A stretch of 64,000 nucleotides of DNA, from positions 186,001 to 250,000 of the forward strand of contig QYAI01000054.1 in assembly GCA_003988855.1 (NCBI GenBank), read 5' to 3'. The number at the start of each line of letters is the position of its first letter. Positions within the stretch are counted from its first letter, which is position 1. Under the pieces are notes generated by a model. The model was not told the DNA's origin. It ran no database searches and was given only the letters and a program-made list of their open reading frames with translations. Source of the stretch: Arachnopeziza araneosa. Taxonomy: Eukaryota > Ascomycota > Leotiomycetes > Helotiales > Arachnopezizaceae. A program made the translations under genes and the position numbers. Shown piece by piece: positions 46,501-58,180 of the stretch.

Positions 46501-49500
46501 ATGTCCATATAGGTGCCATACCATTGTACAATAACTCCACGGTTGTCTTTCAACCCTACTGCTCTAGTATAGAACCAACGATATGTGCCATCGAATCGCC
46601 TCAAACGGATCTGCATAGACAATTGTTCTCCAGTACGTAGCGAATGTCTCCACACTTTTATATACTCATCTCGCTCATCCGGGTGAATGCTAGCCCACGG
46701 GTCTCCATGTAAATCTCGCACACTCTGACCTCGGTAGGTCAAATAGCGGCTATTTACCCACACAACCTCGCCAGTTGGTGGCAAAGCAATGAAGACGTGT
46801 AAAGGCAAGGCGTCTAGCATGATGCTTTTAACCTTGTCTGATGGGGGTGGCATTACAGGTTCCGCACCTTGAGTTTGGGAAGTAGTGCGTGTATGCATTT
46901 TTGGCGCTGTAGAACTTCTAGCTAGGCCTGCCGATGTGGAGGGCAGAGACTGAAATGTTGCACCAAAATCAGCCCCATACGAATGAAGTTGGGTGTGCTG
47001 TCGATCTGATTTGACTGGTCCATGAGTCGAAGCTGTTCGCATGGCTAACTTCCTCGGAGATGTGAGGTCATCGGTATGTTGCCTTGAAGGACTGGGATCT
47101 CTGATCTCATATTTTTCGGTGTGGCCGCTTTTTGTTATGCGCTGAGATCGAGACTCTTGTTTCGGCGTGGTATTGATAGAGTGGGTTTCAAAAATTGGCT
47201 TTTCTCGGGCACCCTGAGAGGTATGTTCCGTACTGAGCGTTTCAGGATCGTGTAATTGTTCCTCTGCATTGAGCCGAGCTTTTGATGGTCTCGTCTCGGC
47301 TGGAGACGACTCTTTTGAAGCATGTCGAGCGCCAGCAATACTACTTGCGGAACCAGTATCAACTCTTCCTAGGCCTGGTCTAGATTTGCTGCTGAAATAG
47401 CTCTCCCCTGAAGCGTAACTTGGACTACCCGCACTTGATCTCTTGTCCATACTTAAACCAACACTGGAAGGGTCCCAACCAGGTGTGCCAGCTGGAGAGT
47501 CTATAGTACTTCTAGAAACTCCAGAATAATCACTTGGACTCGTAATGCTACCAGCTGTTGAGCGATGTGGTCCAACTTCGTAGACTGGAGAATAAGAAAC
47601 ATTCTCCAGATCAATTTGATCTCGATTTGGGTGAGTGGCAGCTCCTAGTGCCACTGCACCAAAGCCAGTGGTAGCAGGTCGTTTTCGAGACAGGCCATGA
47701 ACTTCAGTTTGAAGATTAGAAAAATGTCGACACAGCGAAAACGATGTTGCTAAATGGGGTGACAGGTGGGTCAAGGAATGGCGAAGAACAGACGGGTAAG
47801 GAATCACCGGCGAAAGAATGGAAAGGATTGCAATGGGTGTATGCGTAGCCTTTTCGTCCTTTACTTTCGACCTGCCTTCATCCGGATCTCTTAGAGTTAC
47901 ATCTGGAAGTTTGCCACGTCCTGTTGATCTTGACTCCATTACAGCGGCATCTAAGCGGAAAGTATGAACGGGTTTGGAAAGTAGAGGATGAATCAAGGGA
48001 ATATGTAAGACAGTCCACGATCGGTCGGCCCCAATTGTTTCTTGTTGTGGAATATTGGAGTAATCTTGTGGGGTGACATTCTGGGGGTTAAATGTATCCT
48101 CATCAACAGGAGCGTTTGCAAAGAAGGGGTTTTCTGATGTCTCAGCTCTGACAGCCGGCGATGGCGCTGGAGATTGAGACCAGGGCGAAGGCGGCGCTTG
48201 TTCGTACTCTTCATACTTCTGCAAAGCATGTTGTTCATCGTCGTCAACTCCCCGTGAGGACAAAGTACCCCCTTTTCCTTTCTCGCTTCCCTGGCTCCGC
48301 GTACTCTTACTTGATTTCCTAGATCTTCCCCCTAGAAACGACGAGATCCGCGATCCGACATCAGCAGACTTATATTTCACCTTTTCGTTTGAAGAATCCT
48401 TTGACCTGCTACTTCGCTGTGACGACTTGCTCCCTCCACTTTGTTCATCTGACGGATTTTCGATGTATGGATAATCGCGAGTCAAGGCGATCACTCTTCC
48501 ACGCTTTAGAGACCTCAGGACACCTTCGTTATCAATTAGAGGTTCGGATTCGTAGTCGAGAGCTTGGAGAACCTCGAAGACATGTCCTTTGGTGTCCCCA
48601 CTTGACGTATCTGGATTCTCCCATAGATCAGATGCTTTGGCTTGCTCGGATGCTAAATGATCCTTCAGAGACTGAAGGTTGAGCTGCGCATTTTGGAGCG
48701 TCGCAGTCCGCGGCGGCACGTCTGAGCGCGGCGCAGATAGGTAACTCTTTGCTCTTGTAATGGGAACAGGACGTGCTAATGGCGACGCTGCCGGTATAGC
48801 TCCTGGATCACGTTTCGTGTTTTCATATGCCGTGAAAGAATGACGGCTCGACAAGACAGGCCGGACTGGAGCGAGAAAAGGAGAAGCTGTAGAGGCAAGT
48901 TCATCAGCATTTTGTGCATCTGATGAATTCGAGGTCTCGTTAGTATCAACAGTGCTCGGCACCACGCTGCTTCCCCTGGGAAGGTAAGTCAAGCTCAACG
49001 CATCTTCCTCCACCGCATTAAAGGTGGCTTTCTGTCCCCACGGTACATTTTCTATGTCAGTTGGATCTGCAGGTACCGATAGAGTCACTCTCTCAGCTTT
49101 ATACAAACTTCTCATAATTTGAACAACGGTGGTCCACCAGGCATCAAGGCCCGGCTCTGAAGACAACATCAGACTAAGGTCATAGAGGTTTGGTGTCTCG
49201 AAATTGGGATCCTCATGTGATTCGTAGACTGACCCGGGCTGAAACATCATACTTGATACTGGAGTAACTGAGCCAGACATGACTCGATCTTGTGGCCCAG
49301 TGACGAATGAACCACCAGCATAGTTTGAGGGGTTGATTGTTGGAGACAGAGCGGTGAACGGTCGATGACTACCAGTGCTTGATAGACCTGGAGTTCTCAT
49401 CGGAGGAAATGGGTACGATGGTGTTCTCACTGCCACGGGCACGGGCGTATATCCTCCTCGAACAGTCTTCGCAGATTCTGTAGACGCAGTCTCCATACCA

Positions 49501-50093
49501 GTGGGAATTGGGCTTGAAAAAGACTCCTCCACGGATGATAATGCTGATTCCTCATTTATTGGTGATACACGAGTTTTGCCGCCCGCCTTCGATGCCGCTC
49601 CACTACCATTTCCTCTGCCTTCTCGTTCTTCCAGTTGCCTCGCAAGCTTTTCTCGATGTTGGTTCAATTTTATTTGGGCATTCATTGCAGCCCGCAGACG
49701 TTCGAGCTCGGCTGGTGATGTATCTTTGGGTAAATAACCCTTATGTCCTGACCATTCCTCCGGCTTGGTCTCTCTTTTATCTTGTATAGTTGTACGTCGC
49801 AACTCGAATTCTGATGGGGAATCTAATGGTTGCGATCCTTTGTTTCCAAATTTTTCTGCCTCCATGTTCTGTCTTGTGTCATCTTCTCCCAGGTCCGAAT
49901 GTGACGACGTTCCAACACCAGAGGCTGCGTCTGTCATTGAACCCTTGGTTCTACCCTGTGAGGCTTCGCCTGATTTCTTCTCATGCTTTGATGATTTGGT
50001 AGTAGACTTCTCACTGCTTGATCTTCGGTGAGCGCTTGGGCGTCGTGAATGCGATGAGGATGGTTTGTCCAAAGGCGACTTGGGAGAGGGCAT
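43595..50093 (-). CDS. PAS-containing hybrid histidine kinase with degenerate and true receiver domains
   Basis: Two exons: 50093-43908 and 43855-43595; 2,148 residues. An acceptor nine bases earlier would also be in frame (see findings). In order: a disordered N-terminus (1-280); a conserved-looking region about 290-900; a long Ser/Pro linker; two PAS domains at about 1090-1330 (IALPPTGEVVWVNSRYLTYRG; FSATEEDGVTFANQQWLSYTG); HisKA H-box SNMSHEIRTPLIGIS near 1436; HATPase N-box QVLLNVIGNAIKFT and DTGRGF, GGTGLGL; a degenerate receiver at about 1845-1985 (ILIICPQTHSREA, HIVLNVGSAEE, IFIYKPVKP); and a true receiver from about 2010 (VLLVEDNATNQK, phospho-acceptor Asp2064 in LCDLHMP, ITKPVD). It is expected to feed an Hpt/response-regulator phosphorelay. 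The stimulus is unknown. No transmembrane segment, so cytoplasmic. Confidence 0.9.
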
Positions 50094-52291
50094 ACCGTTA
50101 CCCCTGGAAACCCCTCCTGCAGAATATCCTTACGACTGTAGTTGAGCCACGATGATTATCTTTACTGTCTCTGTTGATTCTGAACGCGTCTAGCATGTAT
50201 GCGTGTGAATTCGGAGTGGTTGGTGATCCTTAATTGGGGTTGTTTGTGAAGCGATAGGGATGACGTAGAGGCTAGGTCGTGACGACGGGAGGGCTCGAAT
50301 GAAAACCTCCAACGGCGACAAATAGAAATACAGCATGCGCTTTCACAACAACATCAATAACGACTTGGGCTTTCAGCGCAGGACGACTAAAAAAGGCTCG
50401 CCATTAGTCGGGTGAGTAGGGTTGTAAGAACTGGACGGGCAGTTGAAAACATGATTTGCCTTGCTTGAGGCGAGAAAGCGGTCTTCTTTCAGTGGCGCCA
50501 GTGGATACGATCAACAATGGGCCCCAGGAACATGGCCTGACATGCTCTAGAAGGTCCAGCACCTTGCCCGAGACCGTTAGAAAGATCGGAGAACGGCAGA
50601 GGCACCAACTCATATTTCTTTTGCTCTTTTCCTCCTGCACCTTCTCGTCCCAACCTGCCAGTAAACTCACTTGCTCTGGGGCAATGTAAAAGATGTTCAT
50701 ACCCAGCGCTATCATAGCGCTTGAAGCTAAGAGACTACGGGATCTATAGGACAAATTTTCTGAAACTTCAGCTCGGTATGTACACAAGAAGCATCAAAAG
50801 CGCCCCTTTTGAAAGGCGAGTTCTCTGTATACACCCCTCATCCACGAAGGGTTTTGGTGGGACAGGTCCTTATTTCCGAACCACCACAGGGACCGGATTC
50901 GAGATAAAAGGATATTAGCCAACGCGGCTGTTTGTTTATTGTCATAGATGAGCAGTCCCAAGACCACATCAGGCAGCTGCCACCTCTCTCTTCATCTGAT
51001 TACTGTACAGGAGCAATGACAGCGCGATCAGGCCATTGCCCTCTATTCAACATGCAGCGGGAACTCGACCCGGTCCTTGTTATTCAATCTGACTTCCAAA
51101 CTCCCACCGAACTTGGAACACTCGGTTTGTTAGGGTCATCGGAGACCTGGTTATAAGGGGTCCGAGGTTGGATCAGATCGCTATGAGCCAGTCGACTGTC
51201 GATCGAACCATATCATATCACCAGCCTCCGCGACTTGCACCTCTGAGTGGATGGTACACTCTCACTGAGTACAGGCTGCCCTCCCTTTGCTGCTGGGGGG
51301 ATTTTTTCAGGTCACAATATTGACGAACAAAGAAGACCCTGGTTGGTGATGACGACGGTGGCGTTTCAAATCTGATGACAGCCAAGGGCCGCATCTATTT
51401 CGGAAATAAAGCTTCCAGCCAATTGTCTCACCTCATGCGTCACCCTTTTTATTCATCACGTGCCTCAGGACGTGGTATGTCAACAAGAACAGATGTTTAT
51501 TTGGGGTTGTTTACAGACACCAAGGGCGTTAGAAGCAGCCTACTAGTGAAATGTGACTGCTGGACAAGTCGTTCCTTTAAGGCGTCTAGCGAAGATTTCC
51601 TCGTGGTAATCTATCGCTTCTTAGTGATGTAGTCATGCCAAACAGGCAATGAGACAGTTTGAAAGCTCTCTAGAGCTCTCTTCATCCTCATTCTGGAACA
51701 GGTCCAGGCACAGACCTCTGGCTCGCAAGCTGTAGCAACAGACTCAGCATCGTATCTCTGCTCCTGAAATCGTTGATGCTGTGCTTCGATCACGTAGACT
51801 TGTGAATCGTATTTTCCGTCTCAGCTCGAGTTCTGACTTGTTGAAGATGTTCAGCACTAAAGAAGTAACAAATTTCGCACGCAAAATGCAGACGGAAGCA
51901 GAAATCGAGCGCGGAGATTGACATGCTCCCCAGGTCCCTTACGCTCATCGTAATTCCCGGACGGTGCTAGTTTGAAGTCGAGAAATGGTTCATGTTGTTG
52001 ATCGATGGTACCTGACACAATGCGGGGAAATAAGCGCCACATCTGACAGGGAAGCTCTGTGAGACAACTCACTCACGACATCACCAACCTCCTCCGCCTT
52101 TCTCTCCCAAACTGGCTCGCAAAAGGCACCGCAAAAAAACTCAAATATCCTTAAAGAGTCGCTTAAGTTCAGCGTTTCGTTCCAAGGCTGGTGATGAGAT
52201 AGCTCTCTTTGCTCATTTTGTTATCCCACTGGCTGGCATCCTAAGCTTAATAGCTGCTCGATTCTACGACCTTGGAGCTCCAACACCGACA
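50094..52291. promoter_or_regulatory. Divergent 2.2-kb intergenic region
   Basis: The hybrid kinase and the M13 peptidase are transcribed away from each other, so this large region holds both promoters and 5' leaders. Frames up to 127 codons occur but have no motifs and low-quality starts. I see no TATA box I would commit to, and no repeats. Confidence 0.45.
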
Positions 52292-54827
52292 ATGCCACCT
52301 CCTGCTGACCAAGAGAGAGAGCCGTTGCTGCCGCGGTCAAATGCGAATGGAAATGAGGCTGATACTTCGCGTGTTAAGAAGGCAGGAAAGTGGGCGGCTC
52401 GAAATGCCGTAGCCATCTTAATGGGCGTTCTTGTTGTGGGAGTTATCATTATTCTCGGCGTCTTTCTTGGCAGTAAGTTCTAGAGTTGCATGTTGGTTTT
52501 TCTGAAATGCTTATTCTTTCAGCGCGCCGCAGCAAGCCTAAAACCTCATCGGAAGTCTGCCTTACTCCAGCATGCGTTCATGCATCATCCGAGATTCTGT
52601 ACAACCTCTCCCCCGATTACCAGAACATTGATCCCTGCACAAACTTCGAGGAATTAGTGTGCGGCGGCTGGGATGATAGACACGATCTGCGTCCCGATCA
52701 GGGAGATGCGTTCACTGGCACTATTATGGATGAGAACTCACAACTGCTGCTGAGGCATATTTTGGAGGCACCATATCCTGCAGATTCACAGGTAAGAGAA
52801 CGGTGACCTTCTTGACCATTATTTAACCATTGAAAACAGCATTCGAGTTTCTCTCCTACTCACCTTTTCCATACACTAGCGTCTGTTGATAAAAACAACT
52901 TCAAGAAATTGAAACATGCATACGATGCTTGTGTAGATGAGCCAAGAATCAAGAAAGAAGGAGTGAAACCATTAATGAAAATTGTTGGCGAGGTTGCAGA
53001 GATGTTCCCTGTCAAAACATCCAATGCTCAGAGAAGAACACCACTTTCCCCAGATGATACCGAAGCACTGTCTGAAACGATTACATTTCTCAAGAAACTT
53101 GGAGTCTCGACCATGATCTCGTTTTCTGTTGGTGCAGATGATAAAGATCCCGACACTGTAGTTGTTGCAGCAACACCACCCTACAGAATTGGCCTCCCCG
53201 CTAAAGACTACTATGCAGATATTGTCGTGCTACAGAATTATGAGGCTATGCTCAAAAAGATTTTCAAAAATTTGGTCCCAGAACTCGGCAATTCGACAAT
53301 TCATACAAATTGGATGAAAAACCAGGTCCGTGAAAGCATCGCGATGCTGTCCAAACCAGGTCTGGCTCACGAGGTTATTTCACTCGAAAAGGCCTTGGCC
53401 ACTGCCTCTCCAGACGCCGAAGATAGGGATGATGTGACTGTAAGTCAGTCATTCAGCTAGTTGAATCCTTTTGCTGATGATAATAGCAATACTATAATCC
53501 TATGTCTCTCAAAAATGCAGACAAGCTCACGCCTCAGATCCACTTGTCAACAATCATTGGCAGTCTTGCACCCGCTGATGTAGAGATTACTCGAATTGTT
53601 GTCACATCTCCAGACTACATGAAAAATTTAACAAATATCATATCTGGTTCCTCCAAAGAAGTGCTTCAAGCATATTTCATATGGAAAGTAATCCAGTCAT
53701 TCGCTTCTATGGTTGAAGCAGATGAACTCAAACCCTATTCTAGATTTACGAATGAGCTTCAGGGAAAAGACCCCGAATCTACACCAGATCGTTGGAGAAC
53801 ATGTGTGGGTCACGTCGATGACGGGCTTGGTTGGATTCTCAGTCGCTTCTTTGTTGAAAAAGCTTTCTCCGAAGAAGCTAAAATCTTCGGAGACCAGATC
53901 GTTTCTGACATCAAGGAGAATTTCATTGAAAAACTCAAGAAGACTACCTGGATGGATAAAAGTGTTGTTGAGTTGGCTATCGAGAAAGTGCACAAGATTG
54001 TGCAAAAAATAGGGTATCCTACAAAGAGCCCAAACATCATGGATCCTCCAAGCCTATCCGAATATTACAGTTCCATCGAGATCACATCAAAGACCTTCTT
54101 CGAGAATGCCTTGTCCATGTCCCGCTTTGCAGTCTCAGAGCAGTGGTCTGCCCTAGGAAAACCTGTCGATAGAGAGGCATGGGACATGACAGTTCCTACT
54201 GTAAATGCTTACTATAATCCTCCCGGGAATGAAATAGTATTTCCTGCTGGAATTATGCAATTTCCGGTTTTCTCAGTCGACGTGCCCCAATATCTTTCGT
54301 ATGGTGCATTTGGCTCTGTTTCCGGCCACGAACTCTCCCACGCATTCGATAGCACTGGAAGACATTACGATCAAGATGGGAACTATACCGATTGGTGGAC
54401 GCCTTCTACAGTCTCCAACTTCGAAGAGAGAGCTGACTGCTTTGTGAATCAATACGCAAACTACACTGTCCCAGGACCCGACGACAAACCACTTCACGTC
54501 AACGGCAGACTTACCTTAGGAGAAAATATCGCCGATGCAGGAGGCGTCGCCGCTTCCTTCGCAGCTTGGAAGAAGCGCCAGGCCGAAAAGCCTGAGCTGA
54601 ATCAAAACCTCCCTGGCTTGGACTATTTCACTCAAGAACAATTATTCTTCGTAGGGTATTCGAACTGGTGGTGTGGGAAAAGCCGGAAGGAGACGGCGAT
54701 TACTAGGATTTATACTGACCCCCATTCACCTAAATGGGCGAGAATTCTCGGCACAATGGCTAATTCGAGGGATTTTAAGGAGAGCTTTAATTGCAAATCG
54801 AAAGAGCCTGTTTGCGAGCTTTGGTAG
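52292..54827 (+). CDS. Type II membrane metallopeptidase, family M13 (neprilysin/ECE-like)
   Basis: Four exons, 52292-52472, 52523-52791, 52840-53439 and 53487-54827, with introns of 47-50 nt, all GT..AG; 796 residues. A short N-terminal cytoplasmic segment with an EPLLPR di-leucine-like motif is followed by one membrane segment at about 34-57 (AVAILMGVLVVGVIIILGVF), the type II topology of the family. The ectodomain begins with CLTPACVHASSEIL, DPCTNFEELVCGGW, the conserved Cys-rich start of M13_N. The peptidase domain has NAYYNPPGNEIVFPAGIMQ, the zinc motif HELSHAFD (HExxH), and ENIADAGG with the third zinc ligand Glu. The C-terminal CELW end is the CxxW family tail. It cleaves peptides at the cell surface or in the secretory/vacuolar lumen; substrate is unknown. 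Confidence 0.93.
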
Positions 54828-55676
54828 ATGAAAAACGCTTAGTACTGTAGTGTGGAAACAGATAAGTTGGCGTTCGGTTCTGTTATACTAAATTGTATCT
54901 ATTGAAAATAACCTTGATTGAACCAAAGAGTTGAAATGCTGTAACTTCTTACTTATTTCTAAAAGTAGATATAACATCTCAATTGAGTTTACATCAAAGT
55001 GCTGTTATTCTTGTGCAGTAAATGTAGCACCAAGAACAGAAAGATTAAATCTTTCATGGTGTTACAAGTCTTTGTCAATATTTATATGGCCTTGTAACTC
55101 AATGCATTATTGTTCGAAAACCAGCTCGAATTCTTCCGTTAGTTTACTGTTTCCATTGTGCCCCTCTCAATTAGAGGCCCACGCACAATATAAAAAGCTT
55201 TTCATCCCGTATATTTATCCGGTTTTCCAGGAGTCCTCTTAATTCAACTTTCTAAACATGTACAATTTTGCTCGGGGTTTAAAGACGCCTAGGTAGTTGG
55301 GTAGTGGCTTGGTTGGTGGTGGCTTAGTCGGGGGGCTTGGTAGCCGTGAAAGCGATAAGTCGCAGTCGACGAACGAATTGCTTTTGCCTTACTTTGGCAA
55401 GCACAGGGCTTTTCAGTGGGCTATCTAGCCCTGTGGTATATTAGTGACCTCTCTTCCGATTCCTGTCCCTTTGATGAGTGAAAATTCGCTGCGGTTTATC
55501 ATATCCTGGTCTATACATGGAGGACGACGAGAACCTTACAGGGCTCTTTCATATCCTTTAGAGTATTGGTGTTCTATTTAAATAACATACTTTAGGGTAT
55601 AATCTATGATTGATTTCATGTTGAAATATGATGTGCTGAATTATTATCAAGATCAATTTAGAGCGCAGGGAAGAGC
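54828..55676. other. AT-rich intergenic region with two adjacent inverted repeats
   Basis: It holds the peptidase 3' UTR. At 55402-55410 and 55427-55435 a perfect 9-bp inverted repeat (CACAGGGCT/AGCCCTGTG) brackets 16 bases; just upstream a weaker TTGCC/GGCAA pair lies at about 55384-55400. No gene is visible. Confidence 0.45.
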
Positions 55677-57028
55677 ATGGCGTCTAGCCCTGAGACTACC
55701 TCACGACGCTATCCTCCCATATCGAGAAATAGGTTCTCGATACGTCCTCAAAGTAGCGACTTATTTGAGAATAGATCAACTTCTATCAACTGTAATGTTC
55801 ACGGGATATATGTTCCGGCTACCGGTCAGGTCGAAGTTACACATCGCGATGCTTTTGACATATCTCAAACTAGCAGTAATAGTCTACATCATTTACTAAG
55901 GGAGATTCGAGGAGGACGAACTTTGCCTATGGAGAATGCACTCAATGAGTTATTCATATGGTAACTCCTATTCAGAAGTTTCATAAGAAATATGTTGACA
56001 TATTCAGTCTCATTGAAACCACCGAGGCACGTGCGCTTACAGCTATCCAGACACCGTTTGCTTCATTTCCGACGGCCCTTCTGAGCTATTTCGCAATCAG
56101 AAATGCATTTTCAAGAGGCACTTCTCTCACACCCGAGTGGCAGGGTCACAATTCAGCTACTGGATCCGGACTATCATTTGTGGACAACTATCTCCATATG
56201 AATCAAGAAATACTAGTCTCGACATCGGAATCAGGAGCCCATGGCTATAAATTAGATTCATCTCGAATACGTTCAATACCACTCACAGTATGGACTGGCG
56301 GGCTCGCTTCGGGGATTCCCACCATCATGGTAATGGGACACTGGACTCTATCCGATGTCATGAATTTCATACACCACTGTAAAGCCAAATGCGGAAGCAT
56401 AACTAGGTATCAAAGACTCCTTCAATGCCCACAATAGATCTATCGTGACTTATATTCCACTTTTATGGATTGGAATGGGATATCGGACGCAGTTTAGATA
56501 CACCTGGAAGAGCTAGACTAGGAAATACATGAACTTCTTGGTACTAATCACTATTTTGTTTTGGCGAAAGGGAACTTGGAACAGCTTCAGAACTTGCTGT
56601 CCATGATGGTTTCTCTTGAACAGATCTCACAAGGGAACCCAGTGGCCAGGCTGAATATCCTAGCTTTTACCTTCCTCCCTCTGTCGTTCATGGCCGTAAG
56701 TATTCCGACTTCCTGATCCTTCTTTTAGTCTATATTTGGCATGACAAAATTCACAATTTCGCCACGATGGTATCCTGCTTATGCCATACCCATGCTGATA
56801 TTGACCCTTTTTGCGGCCGTTATGATGCCGGTTTTGGTTGCTCGATGGGATCGCTGGAAGAGAGATCGCCATAACGGGAATAAGCATAGATCTACAAAGG
56901 TAAAAGAGCGAAGAAATCGATGCCGCCGACCTATCGTATCAAGAAGAGCGAATAGGGGTCGATCTTTGGAAATGGCGGAGACTGGTTCGGTCTTCAAGCA
57001 TAGACGGAGAAGTAACCCGTTGCACTAA
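55677..57028 (+). pseudogene. CorA-like Mg2+ transporter-family pseudogene with three in-frame TAG codons
   Basis: Three exon-like blocks follow splice signals and phase: 55677-55960, 56008-56695 and 56729-57028. The C-terminal part has the CorA-like plan: a charged helix (GNLEQLQNLLSMMVSLEQIS), TM1 ARLNILAFTFLPLSFMA leading into SIFGMTKF (position of the CorA GMN motif, here GMT), TM2 YPAYAIPMLILTLFAAVMMP, then a very basic tail. The middle block is one continuous frame interrupted by TAG at 56435-56437, 56495-56497 and 56519-56521. Family similarity resumes right after each stop, so the gene looks recently inactivated. The N-terminal half has no family features I can name. Membrane transport is the family role; this copy cannot make a full protein unless stops are read through or the block is spliced differently. 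The last intron is unusually short at 33 nt. Confidence 0.7.
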
Positions 57029-58180
57029 TCTTGCTCAAGTCACAAGAGAAGTATTACCTTTTAAGATAGAGAAAATTCAGGAATTTTCACTTTTCTTAAC
57101 TCATTACTCTATTTACTGTCTACACTCTATGGTATTATCCATACTATATATGTTATTTGTCTTTATGCGTAAAGTGTGATCCTTCGACAGGACTCGAAAC
57201 CTCTTGAATAGCAAAAGAGCAATGACCGGTCTCACCACCAAATCGACTCCTTAGCACACCCCATCTGTTACGAGAGAAGGAAGGAGCGATCGGGGCACAG
57301 GCTACCTATATAGCTCTCCTCTCTTCGAATAAATCAGGCTTGTACGCACTTTGATCCCTGCCACACAGGGTCTTCGGTTTGTCGCCGGCATTGAAGCGTA
57401 TTCACCGATATATATTGTTCACCTACCAAGATTAGAGACATGAGTCGTTAGATACCTGTACTCTGCAGCAATGGAGCAAGTAACCCACCTACTGTCAGCA
57501 GGGTTACACTTCGTTACCGTGCATGACCCTGGGATTTTCCCAACCCGACGCACAAGTCATAGGACCGATTGTCCTGACTAGAACCTGTCAACATCCTCTT
57601 GCAATGAGAACGACGAAGAAAATTTTTAGCCTGTATGTATATAGTAGACGGAACTTCAGCCTTCGCGAGCTCACCCGTGATCGAAGTAGACATGTAAATC
57701 ACCATAGCCGTTCAGGGAACTTGAGCAAGCAAATGTGAAAGGATGGATGTAATGTATTTCATTTCCTGTAAAGCGTGCACCCTACCAAACCCACTTGTTC
57801 GTATTCGTAAAGAAATGGTCAAGGGCAATCATCTCATCTTGTACATCTCATCTCATCTTATTTACCTCGTCCTATCCTAATCATCCAATGCACTTGGGAT
57901 GACTAAATCTTCCTCTTACCACTCATGTACTCACTACCCAGCATACATACATTCATACGTACATACAATGGAAGAAAACGAATCAACCCAGACCAGATAG
58001 ACCCATTGGATAGCCCAAACCGAGCCGAATCTCAAATCTCCGTCCCTGCAACGCCCACGCTAATGAGAAATCTCTCTCTTGTACAATGACTTGGAAATGC
58101 ACGCCATGCTCCATCTCCCTATGCCAACCAAGTCCTAAGGTGTCCTCTTTCGCCTAACCAATGCTTGAGTACCCTCTGTC
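57029..58180. other. Intergenic region with ATCTC and TACAT micro-repeats
   Basis: It contains a short simple-sequence run of CATCTCATCTTG type (about 57829-57865) and CATACATACATTCATACGTACAT (about 57941-57966), both likely within the 3' UTR of the second hybrid kinase. A weak tRNA-like stretch at about 57180-57260 was examined and not accepted. Confidence 0.45.

Noticed and set aside
50404..50787. 127-codon minus-strand frame in the divergent promoter region
   Set aside because: No motif or plausible partner exon; the composition looks random.
55606..55899. Frame overlapping the first exon of the CorA-like pseudogene
   Set aside because: A shadow of the adjacent frame; only the frame starting at 55677 links by phase to the downstream block.
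57180..57260. tRNA-like segment on the minus strand with a B-box-like GGTTTCGAGTCC
   Set aside because: The T-loop-like word has an extra base, the T stem pairs poorly, and no matching acceptor or anticodon stem could be drawn.
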